Source: Antedon mediterranea
Taxonomy: Eukaryota; Echinodermata; Crinoidea; Comatulida; Antedonidae
Direction: 5' to 3'
DNA length: 64,000 nucleotides
Assembly (NCBI RefSeq): GCF_964355755.1
Contig: NC_092673.1
Location: 17,921,001 to 17,985,000 of the forward strand
Below the pieces are notes generated by a model. That model was not told the DNA's origin and searched no databases. It worked only from the letters and a program-made list of their open reading frames with translations. Shown piece after piece: positions 11,171 through 23,129 of the stretch. A program made the position numbers and the translations under genes. Position 1 is the stretch's first letter; every line of letters starts with the position of its first letter.

Positions 11171-12742
11171 CTATTCCACAACAGTCAAACGGAGTACTTG
11201 TCGCATTGACTCAACATACTTGACTGTGATTGGCAACTCGGCTGAAAAGTCGAATTCCACGTCCTCTGGTAAATAGACAATGTCCCCAGAGTCTAGCACT
11301 AACTCCGCTGGAAACCTTTAAAGCAACAACAAAAATAAGACATAATTAAGAGTGCGAAGTAATGGATATGTGAATTTTCTGTAATCCGGAAATTTTAGGA
11401 CTATTCCTGTATTTACCATAAGCAGTTAGTAATGTCACACAAAACACCTTCCCCATGGGAAATTGTGTTTATTGAAGATAATGATTGCAACGATAAATTA
11501 AAGAAGACCCACTTCCCTTGCCTACGTATATAACATTCCCAAACATAATTTCAAACCATACATTAATTAAATGCATTTGTGTGTTCACTGACGGAATACG
11601 TAGATGCATTCGGTTGTCATTAATTAGACAGTATTATATCATGTCATCGTCATTGTTCGTCGGGAAGTCTGTTACTGTATGTCCGGCCATTTTCCATTTC
11701 ACTCTACGTCATATACGGCCCCCCCCCCCCCCCCACCTCGTTTTTAAAACATGAACCCTGGGCTCGACACAGTCGTTCTTGGTATTTTAAATATTTGGTT
11801 TATTAGCCCATCAACAATGCTACGAGATTCACATACCCATTTGAATCGTCCATAGCGATGACTTCAGCAGTTTTTTCGTCCGAATTACCAAACTGAAAAT
11901 ACAAATACAAAACGTATACAAGTGAAACGGACAAGTACTGATAAATCTGACACCTACATCTAAACTATAAAATTCAAATGTATGTCTTATAGGGTTTGCC
12001 TTTCACGTTTTGACAATAGATACACTACAATTCAGATACAAAGATTTGTTCTGTACAAGAAATCTGAAACTCTGATCATCAACCCAACACACACATATAT
12101 ATTACATTAGTTGCACACTTACTGTTATTGTGGTGGAAGGCGTACTTGACAGTCTACTGTCTTCTTTGACGACCCCAGTGATAGTTACGCCGTCGCCCAG
12201 TGCTACGTCTTGGCTTCGATGTGCTGCCTCCCCCCACAGAATGATGTCTACCTTTGCCCCTCCTCCTTCTAGACTTAGCGCTCTCCGTTTGTATTTGGGT
12301 GTCTCAACGTATTCTCCAAGCTACGAAAACATAATAGGAAAGCAGTTGATGGTAAAACATAAACAATTTCTTGAAAATGTACCACACATTTCCCATTTCA
12401 ATTGAAGTCGGCAATTACAACATTTAGTAATCATAATACTAATAAAGTATAAGAATTGAAATAAATAAAAATAACTGAAAGTAAATTAAAATTAACACAT
12501 TGAAAGTCAAATAAAACAATACAAAAATAAATGAACTATACAAAGTTAAGTAAATTAAATGAGTATATTACAAGAACAAAATGATATTTTTTACAACCAT
12601 TTACCTCTGAAACATCTCCTATTACGCTAAGACGCCTTTTTGTTGGCGACCCTTTCGCCTCAGATACTGTAACTACATCGGGAGTTAAATATGACTCTAT
12701 TTTGTCCTGATCGACATTGAAGTTGGACACTCTCGTAAATAT
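11171..12742 (-). CDS. Four-exon gene for an OB-fold (RPA-like) protein, 5' end uncertain
   Basis: Four minus-strand exons join in one frame: 12742-12605 (46 codons), 12320-12123 (66 codons), 11892-11837 (18 codons plus 2 bases) and 11315-11171 (ending VVE-stop). Each junction has AG acceptors and GT donors (GTAAATGG, GTAAGTGT, GTATGTGA), and both phase-0 and phase-2 joins stay open. The product runs ...SPTKRRLSVIGDVSE, then LGEYVETPKYKRRALSLE, KVDIILWGEAAHRS, LGDGVTITGV and LSSTPSTTI. Known for the family: RPA70-type OB domains show strand words like these, with LWG.A near strand 3, a GD turn and a terminal LSST-TTI. Inferred role: single-stranded nucleic-acid binding. A zinc-binding segment and helicase are absent. 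The start codon is not settled: in-frame sequence reaches ATG at 12814 without splicing, or a short upstream exon at 13170-13120 may supply it. Intron 3 holds a 16-base C run (11719-11734). It lies between the 2-kb inverted arms. Exon structure is well supported; the family call is moderate. Confidence 0.75.
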
Positions 12743-12814
12743 CTGCAAATTAACAGACAAAAGTACATTACGCAAAAGCACCTCCGATGCAGTATTCACG
12801 CAGGTGTACTTCAT

Positions 12815-13620
12815 TTCTACTTGGTTATCATAACAGCATATACTTACAATGTCTTATTATCCTTCACCAAATCAGAAATTGACATATATTTATTTAAAGT
12901 TAATTCAGATCATGTGACACATAACCACGTAGGCAACATATATATACCTACCGGTTGTTGAATTTCATATGTATGTAGGTCATTCACTAAAAAGGTATGG
13001 TTTCATATTGTAGGAATGTTTTTTAGAAGTAATATTTTGGGCATTTGTAGGTAGAGAAACGATATTTCATCAGTCTGTATATTTTGATATTTTATAAGGA
13101 CACAAGAAAATGACAATACCATTATGTCATAGCTTCTGGACTCAGCCATTTCAATTTGAGTTGACATCATGTCAACATCAAATTAGAGTGCATTGCACTG
13201 AATTATTACTTTGGTTTAGGAAAATGATATGTACTGTTTTGTGTAGTTTGTCAGCCTATATCTTGTTTTATGAATATTCAAGTAATTGTTTTATTAACAT
13301 AACGATTATTAGTAGTTTAAGAAGTGTCGCAGTGGACATTTCCTTGGACGGACAGATTTATATTTCTTGGCATTCAGGCAAATTGTCATTGAAATCTAGT
13401 ATTTAAGTTGTAAGGTATGGTCAATGTGTTGTGTAGATAATAAACAGTAGACTTGCTGTGTTATTTGCTCTGGATATAAGCCACGACATGGACATTTCGG
13501 ACGTTCCAGAAGGTAGAGGCTAGGCTTAGTAGCCTGGTAGGCCCCTTAAGTACACACATTCGTACTTTACCTAATGTACTTCCTTGAACCTGGACAATTC
13601 TAATGTATAATATTTGAAAT
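12815..13620. other. Upstream region of the OB-fold gene, little visible
   Basis: Apart from the tentative exon at 13120-13170, only AT-rich sequence is seen. A plus-strand 98-codon frame (13110-13406) has no recognisable product. TAGGCTTAGTAGCCTGGTAGG near 13512 is one of the TAGGCCTA-like tracts common in the window. Confidence 0.35.
13120..13170 (-). CDS. Possible first coding exon of the OB-fold gene
   Basis: The minus strand reads MMSTQIEMAESRSYDIM from 13170 and then GTATTG, a weak donor. The phase-0 end would join correctly to the exon starting at 12742. The join is an inference from phase alone; there is no promoter evidence, and an unspliced start at 12814 (MKYTCVNTASEV...) is the main alternative. 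Confidence 0.3.
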
Positions 13621-13628
13621 ATAGTAAA

Positions 13629-13900
13629 CTACGGAAATAAATTGATTATTGAGTGATGCAAACAAAAACTGTTGGGGAATTTCTTCCACAAGGCATAGGC
13701 ACCGCGCCGGTGTTTGCCATTTCCATACAGCAGTACGCAGTGCAGAAGGTCGTCACTCGTCACACGAACCAACGAATCCGCCAAATGTTCCGCGTCGAGG
13801 ATACCGCGGTTGTAGAAAAGGTATAGGCTTCTTTTTCCACGGTCATTGTCTAAGGAAAGGGCGGCCACTCATTATTGTGGTGGTAAATATATAAAGACAT
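13629..13900 (-). other. GC-richer island with an 79-codon minus-strand frame
   Basis: The minus strand is open with a protein-like composition (for example NRGILDAEHLADSLVRV and HCVLLYGNGKHRRGAYALW), in a locally GC-rich patch upstream of the OB-fold gene. It lacks an ATG in frame (the first codon is GTG after stops) and shows no strong acceptor or donor, so it may be a remnant exon or chance. I do not recognise the product. Confidence 0.2.
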
Positions 13901-14025
13901 TTCAAATGAATACTTTGGAGTGCCCATGACAAATGTTGTTCAATAACAACAGAAGGTTATCAGGTAATGCATTCGACAACTATTTTCGTGTGACGAGTAT
14001 TGACCGCGTAATTTGGTGCTATAGC

Positions 14026-14145
14026 GGGGTTCCACTAGCGACGCAACGCTAGGACGTAGCACATCGCAAGTGAATTGACCAATCACAAGCGAATGCTTAC
14101 TCACATTTACGTCCGTGCGATACCTTATATTGGAAACCAAACTTA
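14026..14145. mobile_element. Decayed MITE related to 8010-8192
   Basis: GGGGTTCCACTAGCGACGCA at the left and TTGGAAACCAAACTT at the right match the two ends of the 8010-8192 hairpin element; GACCAATCACAAGCGAATGC lies between. Shorter and more diverged than the other copy. Confidence 0.6.
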
Positions 14146-14334
14146 AACGATAGCCGACACATTCATCACTTTGTTTGAACACGGAGTTAAATTCCATGGT
14201 TTGAACATTCTAAAATGTTACGCAATGGCTATGGAATATGCGGTATTCGGCGTAATTGCGTGGTGATGAATAAACAGTCCCACGCAAACATCTTAGAAAC
14301 GGCCTTAACGATAACAACGTCAAGTCAACAACTT

Positions 14335-16290
14335 ATTTTGCTACAATACTGAGCCGGAAAGGCTTTCTTAACGTACCGTCATTCCGTCAGGGTGATTCTT
14401 GCCCTTCACCATGACACGCTAATATCTGTAAATGCCTGATGCGTTTGAATGGTACATTGCGGGTACATTGCTTTCATTCTTTTGTAATACAGTTCACCCG
14501 GTACAATGGGTTTACATCGGGTCAGTATAACTTCCGAAAACAACCAAGAACAACTAATAACAACCCCAAACCAACCGAAATCAAAATACGACCACCTAAA
14601 TACCGAAAACCAATTCGGTATAATATTTTCGATGATGCCGCCCTCTATTCTTGTGTGTTTGTAAAGACCGTAACTAGGAACACACCTCGCACGGACATGT
14701 CTTCCGATTTTTGATCCAAAACCAACGCATTTACTCCTCACAATCATTGTTAATATGGTAATACCTAGTACACACAGTTAATTGACCATGGTTAATCACA
14801 ATCAATTTAATTATAGGTTTCCAAAGACAACTATACAAAAATTATGTGTTTATGAATATCGCCAATATTAGGGACTACAAATTATACTTACAACAAGTTC
14901 ACGATAAAGGTTTCACAAAATACATTTAGTACATTCTCCGTAGTCGAGTAAATTATGTTTTCAGGTCTATCACTTCAGTATTAACTCAAGTGGCGAAAAC
15001 TGTGGACGATACGCAAAGTTACATAAAATAAGGCTTTCCTTTGGAAGACTAAAAAGATATATGTTTTGTAAATACATGTAGTCTACGTGGCATTTCATTG
15101 AATTTGTACGATTTCTAGTTGAATTTATATTATATGTATATTTCATACGTGCACACTACTATTTCGTAGGGTCTTTCTTGGCTTTTGCGCGCGCAGTCTT
15201 CTCTCTGTATGGTCTTAGCTTAGCTTCAGAAACACACCCATAAATAGAGGGCGATAATAACAAAAATATTCAACAAATTTGGTTTGGGTATTTAGATTTT
15301 TTAATTTCGATTTCGGCTTGTTTTCAGTTTGTATTCGTTTGTCCAACGTCAAACTTTGGTACATAATGTTTCTAAAATTGTAATGCATTTCAACTTGATA
15401 GAGGGCGGCAAACATTAATTTGCTCGCATCAAACCAATTCACTTCTGTTAGAAATCTGCTAACCTACTGTTTTAAGTTACCAGATTCCAAAAAATATATG
15501 TGCTTCAGATTCCATTTTCCTGTTGGTTGCGCAATTGATCGTCTGTCCTATATTCTGTCCACGTCCTTTTTATCGTTAAACATTATGACAGGTCAACGGT
15601 ATTTGTAAAAAACTACAAGAACTCTTCAGATTAACTTCATCTCATTTATTGTCGACCATATCACGTCTGTGACGAATTGTATAGCATGTAACAAAATCTT
15701 CAATTCAGATAGTATGCCTTCTACTGATCCGCCTAACTACGGGGGGGAGAAGGTTTGAAAATAAAACTAACTTCTTTTCGACCAAATGATCAAACACCTG
15801 CATTCACAGACCCCTGCTTTCCAAGAATCACTTCTTTTATCAGCGCATTATTCGTCTTGGTTAGTTATGTCCAATGACATTATTTGTTTCACCACTTTTG
15901 GGACCACACACGTTAATGGGATTAGGTCCAAAATGTTGCACGCCACTTCTTTCAAGATGTATTTCTTACACCAAAGGCACAATTACTTCACTCATCACTG
16001 AGAAAGACATATCCTGACCTGCACAAACAATATGTCATAACTACAAAACAAAAATGTTAATACAACAGATTAATATTTATGACAGTACATTAATTATTAA
16101 CAATTTGTGGGGAAACGTCCAAATCGATGTTTCAATTGCTCACTTCCCATGTCTGGATTATTTTGGCTCTAACGGCCGCCCGTAATCTTGGTCACGCGCG
16201 GTGTGGTATTAGATTATTGTAAACGAGCCAATTACATTATATTCATACTACTTTGGCTGGAATTCCTGTTATATAAAGTTTTATTATAAA
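14335..16290 (-). repeat. Right arm of the ~2-kb large inverted repeat
   Basis: Reverse-complement counterpart of 1-2050. It contains its own copy of the foldback element (14519-15350), in the place expected from the left arm, so that element was present before the arms duplicated or was copied with them. Confidence 0.85.
14519..15350. mobile_element. Foldback element copy 3
   Basis: GGGTCAGTATAACTTCCG followed by decayed CGAAAACAAC 10-mers starts the element; the outer right end is eroded near 15350. Its internal tract at about 14700-15060 matches the central part of copies 1 and 2 in reverse complement. No gene. Confidence 0.7.
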
Positions 16291-17579
16291 TGTAATGATT
16301 GTATCTCAGTCTCCTACTAATATTGGGAAGTAATAGCCAGGTGCGTAGTGGGGGTAAGAAATATTTATAGTACAGATCTTATCTTATTGAATCTCATTTG
16401 AACCGACTACAGCTTACAGATAATCCTATTAGGAAAAGTCAGGAAATGGCCGACAAGGTTACCAGACCGGAATGACCTACATATTCAGTAGGGCACAAAC
16501 TTGTAAGGCTGGCTAGACGTTCCGGCTCAAAAATTTGTAAGGTCGAGCCAACTGCAGCAATAATAAAAACTGACCGGATGTACCTACATCTATTACAGTT
16601 ATAATTAATCCCCCAAACGGATAATAAGGTTGTTCTTTTCAAGTTGTGAAAAGGTATGTATTCATTTGACATTATCAGTTTTCGGGGAAATCAAAGAATA
16701 TATACCACACGAATGAGTACTCCGCGATTTGACCTGTAACAGAAATATTGTCCATGTGGTAGAGCGCCGCCATAAGTGTGGATGTATCTGGGATGTATAC
16801 AACTTTTTGTGACGGTTTCACTAATCAAAGGCTGGACCACCGGTAGTATTACCATGACAAAACAACATCATGTTAAATGCTCTTTGGATATCTAATTTTT
16901 CGTTACATGCTATTTACATAGTACAAACTGCCGTATAAACAGTTCACTTCATCAACCGAGCACTACGATAGCGTGACCAGGCATGTAGGTGTTACGCGTT
17001 TCCACGACAGATAGTTTAATAATATTCCTATATTTAACATGTTTCTGGTCAAACACATAAATGTTAATGAAATTTCACATTGCAGCCTATTAATAACATG
17101 TATTTCATACTAATTTATATCATACAAACAATACTTAATTTACCGGGCGTAAAGTAGTACATGGCAAAGGTAAAAAATAGGCCACGCTGGGTGACGATTC
17201 GTTGATTTTTGGTGTTGCTGTGTTGGGCTTTTTTGTGAACTAATTTAGTATGTCAGTAATTGTATGTAAAAGTGAATTTACACTAGGTTGTCAATAAATA
17301 CGTATTACAACATAGTTTACAATTGCAAAACCTATTACCATAACTCTTTTATGTGACATGTATAATATCTATTAAATCAAGTCTTATTTTAGTATGTATA
17401 CATCCGCCCTTATGAAGGCAGGCATCACTCACTGGAGCCAGAGCCATATACTGTACACCTATATGGCTCTGACTGCAGCTCTCTGTTACAAGTTTCTCAT
17501 GCGAAATTCGCGGAATGCTCATTCTCGTGATATATATTCTTTGGGGAAGTATACAGAAAAAGTGAACCACCGACGTGAA
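16291..17579. other. Intergenic spacer with a small hairpin
   Basis: No coding frame is supported. A 12-bp-stem hairpin (CAGAGCCATATA / TATATGGCTCTG, 9-base loop) lies at 17439-17471. Nothing else is recognised. Confidence 0.45.
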
Positions 17580-18570
17580 CAACCGTAGAGCGTGCAAATT
17601 CATTACAAACCATTCACCCTAGCCAATTTCCTATCTATATACACGGGAATCATGGCGTCGTCTTCCCAATAACGTTGTTGGAAACCTCATAAAGCTGGTT
17701 GTATTTATATAGCGACATACTACCTCTCGCATGAGTTACAAACATTTTAATTTTTATGCCATCATCTTGTCTAAACATGCAAATTACTTGCGTCACTTAT
17801 TATTCATATTTGAAATAAATTTCAATCTCTTGAACTAGCTCGTCGGAATACCAAGTGGTATTCATCATTAAAACGTTCTTTGTAAGCTAGTTGATTGTAA
17901 ATACGATTTCAGGTGATTATTTTGCCTATCAGATGTTGTGAGGTATTCATATGGCCAGTTACATGCAAAAACAGATATTTTCATCTGTTCCGTAACACTT
18001 CATTACATTTAAACAATATGGCATCTCACTTTTACGTGCCCAAAATTCCTCACATTTGCAATAAATGTAATTATTTAGATACCTCTCTTCAACAATTCTT
18101 CTTTTTTCAATTTCATGTCTTCATCACAGTATTTGTTTATCTCACTTGCCAATAAGAAGGCAAATAAAAGGATGGTTTGTACACAGGATTCAAACCACAG
18201 GTGGCCAACATATTAAATTTCGTCTACACGCCAATACGTTGTTACTGAGATAATTTCCTTTCGGAAATGCTACCTTCGCGTTCCATTTTACAACCCCCAA
18301 CATGTTAAAAATTGCAATAAATATCGGGTCCCGTAATTTCGCCTATTCTAAACTGTGTGTGATATGGATACAGATTATACTGTGTATACTATATACGAAT
18401 TTAAATACAGTAATAACATTCAGCAACAACAACATATCATATTCTTCATTTCAGGTCATAATGCCAACGTGAACACTTCCTTTTGTCCTCAACCTATCCT
18501 CTTAATGTTAATGTTGCACCACTTCACGGCGGATAACCAAACTCGTCAAAGTGACGAGTTACATGTCTAG
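17580..18570 (+). mobile_element. Helitron-like unit H0, diverged, 3' part
   Basis: Diverged relative of the array units, most like H4 (shared CACTTTTACGTGCCCAAAAT words). The last 215 bp are well conserved and end GCGGATAACCAA-type, ACTCGTCAAAGTGACGAGT, CTAG at 18570. The inner hairpin-proximal bases are intact; the 5' half is missing or unrecognisable. Confidence 0.65.
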
Positions 18571-19926
18571 TTTCTCTTCTTTCTTTCTGTATGATTTTTG
18601 TGGAACGCTTTTCTCGAAAACTTGCAAACATAACATTTTGTAACTTTCTCAACATATCGTCGTGCACATGAAGATGTGCAGCGAAGCTTTTCATGATGTT
18701 TAAAATTGCGCAACGTGACTTACGCGTGATTTAACGATTTTGTCGTATTTAACATAGCTCGACAACCAAATAACATTTCAACTTGAAACTTTGCAAAAGT
18801 TTAATTTATATCATGCGCTAACTTTCTGTTGAAAAAAAAATGCGTGTTTTACACAAAGTTACGCGCGCACGCGCATATAAAATTTCAAAATGCGCAAAAT
18901 TAATTTATAATCAACTTTCTACGCGTTTCATGTCGTTTTAAGCATGTCAAAAATTCCCACGCGTGCGCACATTTTTACGTGTGCGGTGCGCACGTAGCAT
19001 TGAAAACGTATTTTTTCGCGTAATTTATGTTTTTCCAGCCTTTTCTAGTAATTTTACCAAATTTTAAACAATTTCGACTTAAAGATACGTCATACGAGCA
19101 CGTCGAATTGGACAATTTGCGCGCGTTTTTTATGAAAAGGTTAAAAAATTCGTTTAAAATATGCCTTTTTTTAAACAGTCGTAATTTCTAAACTAGACGG
19201 TCAACTTTTTGTGGATGGCATATTCTGGAAATAGATGAGTTGTAGATATTGGATCAGGTATTAATATGGCTAACCGGACATTGTGACGTCATCGTATGGC
19301 CACGCGAATATAAAATTTAGGATTTTTGTATCTTTCGTCATAGCTCATCACATTGAATAGAGCGCATCTCCACTTATCCGTTTTCCATTTTCACCCCGAT
19401 TTTGATATTGTCTAGGTCAATCAACTATCTTTCGCATGAGTTAAAAATATTTTAATTTTTTTGACGTCATCGTGCCTAAAAATTTAAATCACGTGTGGCA
19501 TTAATTTCATCTTTACAGTAAATTTTAATCTGTTATAGCTCGTAAGAATAAAATGTGATAATCACGATTACAACTTTTTCTGGAAGCTATTGGATTGTAG
19601 ATACGAAATTATGTAAAAATGTTGCCAATCGGATGTTGTGACGTCATCATATGGCCAGTTAAATAAAAAAGGTCGTATTTTCATCTTTTGCGTCATAATT
19701 CATTACATTTAAAAGAGCGCGCATCAATATTTCACGTATTCAAATTTCTTCTACACGCTAATACGTTGTTGCTGAGATAATTTCCTTTCGGAATTGCTAC
19801 CTTCGCGTTTCATTTTAAAACCGTCAACATGTTAAAAATTGCAATAAATAGCGGGTCCCGTAATTTCACCTATTCTTCACTGTATGTGATATGGATACAG
19901 ATTATACTGTGTATACTATATATGAA
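18571..19926 (+). mobile_element. Helitron-like unit H1, 5' part (interrupted)
   Basis: Begins TTTCTCTTCTTTCTTTCTG directly after the CTAG of H0 and runs to ACTATATATGAA at 19926. Its missing last 168 bp are found at 26304-26471; together they give 1,524 bp, the same length as H2. The interruption is the block H2-H5. Carries the periodic TGACGTCAT words of the family and no long open frame. Confidence 0.8.
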
Positions 19927-21450
19927 CTAGACATGTAACTCGTCACTTTGACGAGTTTGGTTATCCGCCGCGCAAGTGGTGCAACATTAACATTAAGAGG
20001 ATAGGTTGAGGACAAAAGGAAGTGTTCACGTTGGCATTATGACCTGAACTGAAGAATATGATATGTTGTTATTGCTGAATTTTATTATTTAAATTCATAT
20101 ATAGTATACACAGTATAATCTGTATCCATATCACATACAGTGTAGAATAGGTGAAATTACGGGACCCGCTATTTATTGCAGTTTTTAACATGTTGACGGT
20201 TTTAAAATGAAACGCAAAGGTAGCAATTCCGAAAAGAAATTATCTCAGCAACAACGTATTAGCGTGTAGAAGAAATTTGAATACGTGAAATATTGATGCG
20301 CGCTCTTTTAAGTGTAATGAATTATGACGCAAAAGATGAAAATACGACCTTTTTTATTTAACTGGCCATATGATGACGTCACAACATCCGATTGGCAAAA
20401 TTTTAACATAATTTCGTATCTACAATCCAATAGCTTCCAGAAAAAGTTTTAATCGTGATTATCACATTTTATTCTTACGAGCTATAACAGATTAAAATTT
20501 ACAGTAAAGATGAAATTAATGCCACACGTGATTTAAATTTTTAGGCATGATGACGTCAAAAAAATTAAAATATTTTTAACTCATGCGAAAGATAGTTGAT
20601 TGACCTAGACAATATCAAAATCGGGGTGAAAATGGAAAACGGATAAGTGGAAATGCGCTCTATTCAATGTGATAAGCTGTGACGAAAGATACAAAAATCC
20701 TAAATTTTATATTCGCGTGGCCATACGATGACGTCACAATGTCCGGTTAGCCATATTAATACCTGATCCGATATCTACAACTCATCTACTTCCAGAATAT
20801 GTCATCCACAAAAAGTTGACCGTCTAGTTTAGAAATTACGACTGTTTAAAAAAAGGCATATTTTAAACGAATTTTTTAAGCTTTTCATAAAAAACGCGCG
20901 CAAATTGTCCAATTCGACGTGCTCGTATGACGTATCTTTAATTCGAAATTGTTTAAAATTTGGTAAAATTACTAGAAAAGGCTGGAAAAATATAAATCAC
21001 GCGAAAAAAATACGTTTTCAATGCTACGTGCGCACCGCACACGTAAAAATGTGCGCACGCGTGGGAATTTTTGACATGCTTAAAACGACATGAAACGCGT
21101 AGAAAGTTGATTATAAATTAATTTTGCGCATTTTGAAATTTTTAATGCGCGTGCGCGCGTAACTTTGTGCAAAACACGCAATTTTTTTTCAACAGAAAGT
21201 TAGCGCATGATATAAATTAAACTTTTGCAAAGTTTCAAGTTGAAATGTTATTTGGTTGTCGAGCTATGTTAAATACGACAAAATCGTTAAATCGCGCGTA
21301 CGTCACGTTGCGCAATTGTAAACATCATGAAAAGCTTCGCTGCACATCTTCATGTGCATGACAATATGTTGAAAAAGTTACAAAATGTTATGTTTGCAAG
21401 TTTTAGAGAAAAGCGTTCCACAAAAATCATACAGAAAGAAAGAAGAGAAA
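19927..21450 (-). mobile_element. Helitron-like unit H2 (inverted)
   Basis: Minus-strand unit of 1,524 bp; its CTAG 3' end is at 19927-19930, preceded by the ACTCGTCAAAGTGACGAGT hairpin and GCGGATAACCAA. Its 5' end (TTTCTCTTCTTTC) abuts the CTAG of H3. Lacks the 5' hairpin module. Short open frames recur in all units and are not genes. Confidence 0.82.
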
Positions 21451-23129
21451 CTAGACATGTAACTCGTCACTTTGACGAGTTTGGTTATCCGCCGCGCAAG
21501 TGGTGCAACATTAACATTAAGGGGATAGGTTGAGGACAAAAGGAAGTGTTCACGTTGGCATTATGACCTGAACTGAAGAATATGATATGTTGTTATTGCT
21601 GAATTTTATTGTTTAAATTCATATATAGTATACACAGTATAATCTGTATCCATATCACATACAGTGTAGAATAGGTGAAATTACGGGACCCGCTATTTAT
21701 TGCAATTTTTAACATGTTGACGGTTTTAAAATGAAACGGGAAGGTAGCAATTCCGAAAGGAAATTATCTCAGCAACAACGTATTAGCGTGTAGAAGAAAT
21801 TTGAATACGTGAAATATTGATGCGCGCTCTTTTAAATGTAATGAATTATGACGCAAAAGATGGAAATACGACCTTTTTTATTTAACTGGCCATATGATGA
21901 CGTCACAACATCCGATTGGCAACATTTTTACATAATTTCGTATCTACAATCCAATAGCTTCCAGAAAAAGTTTTAATCGTGATTATCACATTTTATTCTT
22001 ACGAGCTATAACAGATTAAAATTTACTGTAAAGATGAAATTGATGCCACACGTGATTTAAATTTTTAGGCATGATGACGTCAAAAAAATTAAAATATTTT
22101 AACTCATGCGAAAGATAGTTGATTGACCTAGACAATATCAAAATCCGGGTGAAAATGGAAAACGGATAAGTGGAGATGCGCTCTATTCAATGTGATGAGC
22201 TATGACGAAAGATACAAAAATCCTAAATTTTATATTCGCGTGGCCATACGATGACGTCACAATGTCCGGTTAGCCATATTAATACCTGATCCGATATCTA
22301 CAACTCATCTACTTCCAGAATATGCCATCCACAAAAATTTGACCGTCTAGTTTAGAAATTACGACTGTTTAAAAAAAGGCATATTTTAAACGAATTTGTT
22401 AACCTTTTCATAAAAAACGCGCGCAAATTGTCCAATTCGACGTGCTCGTATGACGTATCTTTAAGTCGAAATTGTTTAAAATTTGGTAAAATTACATGAA
22501 AAGGCTGGAAAAACATAAATCACTCGAAAAAAATACCTTTTCAATGCTACGTGCGCACCGCACACGTAAAAATGTGCGCACGCGTGGGAATTTTTGACAT
22601 GCTTAAAACGACATGAAACGCGTAGAAAGTTGATTATAAATTAGTTTCGCGCATTTTGAAATTTTAAATGCGCGTGCGCGCGTAACTTTGTGTAAAACAC
22701 GCAATTTTTTTTCAACAGAAAGTTAGCGCATGATATAAATTAAACTTTTGCAAAGTTTCACTTTAAAATGTTATTTGGTTTTCGACATATGTTAAATACG
22801 AGAAAATCGTTAAATCGCGCGTACGTCACGTTGCGCAATTGTAAACATCATGAAAAGCTTCGCTTGACGACGTTACATAAATGTCAAAATGTTAACATAG
22901 TTAACAAAATGTTATGTTTGCAAGTTTCAGAGAAAAGCGTTACACAAAAATCATACAGAAAGAAAGAAGAAGAATAAAAAGTTGATGATGATGATGATGA
23001 TGATGATTTCGTACAATCACAAGAGGTTATCCTGCAACTTCGTTGCGGATAACCAATAAAAAGTTGATGTTGATGATGATTTCGTACAATCACAAGAGGT
23101 TATCCTGCAACTTCGTTGCGGATAACCAA
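21451..23129 (-). mobile_element. Helitron-like unit H3 (inverted), two 5' hairpin modules
   Basis: 3' end CTAG at 21451. The body shares a GTTAACTATGTTAACATTT variant with H11 and H12. The 5' side carries two successive modules (ending at 23057 and 23129), each with GGTTATCCGC-AACGAAGTTGC-AGGATAACC and a CAT/ATG trinucleotide tract. Confidence 0.82.

Noticed and set aside
1-16290. The inverted-arm block as a Maverick/Polinton
   Set aside because: No DNA polymerase B, integrase, ATPase or capsid-like frame is present between the arms.
17439-17471. Hairpin as a tRNA or terminator
   Set aside because: Only one 12-bp stem; no cloverleaf, A or B box words.
20905-21093. Recurring 62-codon open frames (MSNSTCSYDV-type) in most array units as a conserved gene
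   Set aside because: They recur because the units are copies; most start at non-ATG codons, sit over the TGACGTCA/GCGCGC body and lack any known motif or promoter.
21327-21533. 68- to 78-codon frames (MKSFAAHLHVHDN-type) as a Helitron-encoded peptide
   Set aside because: Present in A-type units only, changed by small indels in others, and running into the 3' hairpin of the neighbouring unit; no evidence of selection visible by eye.
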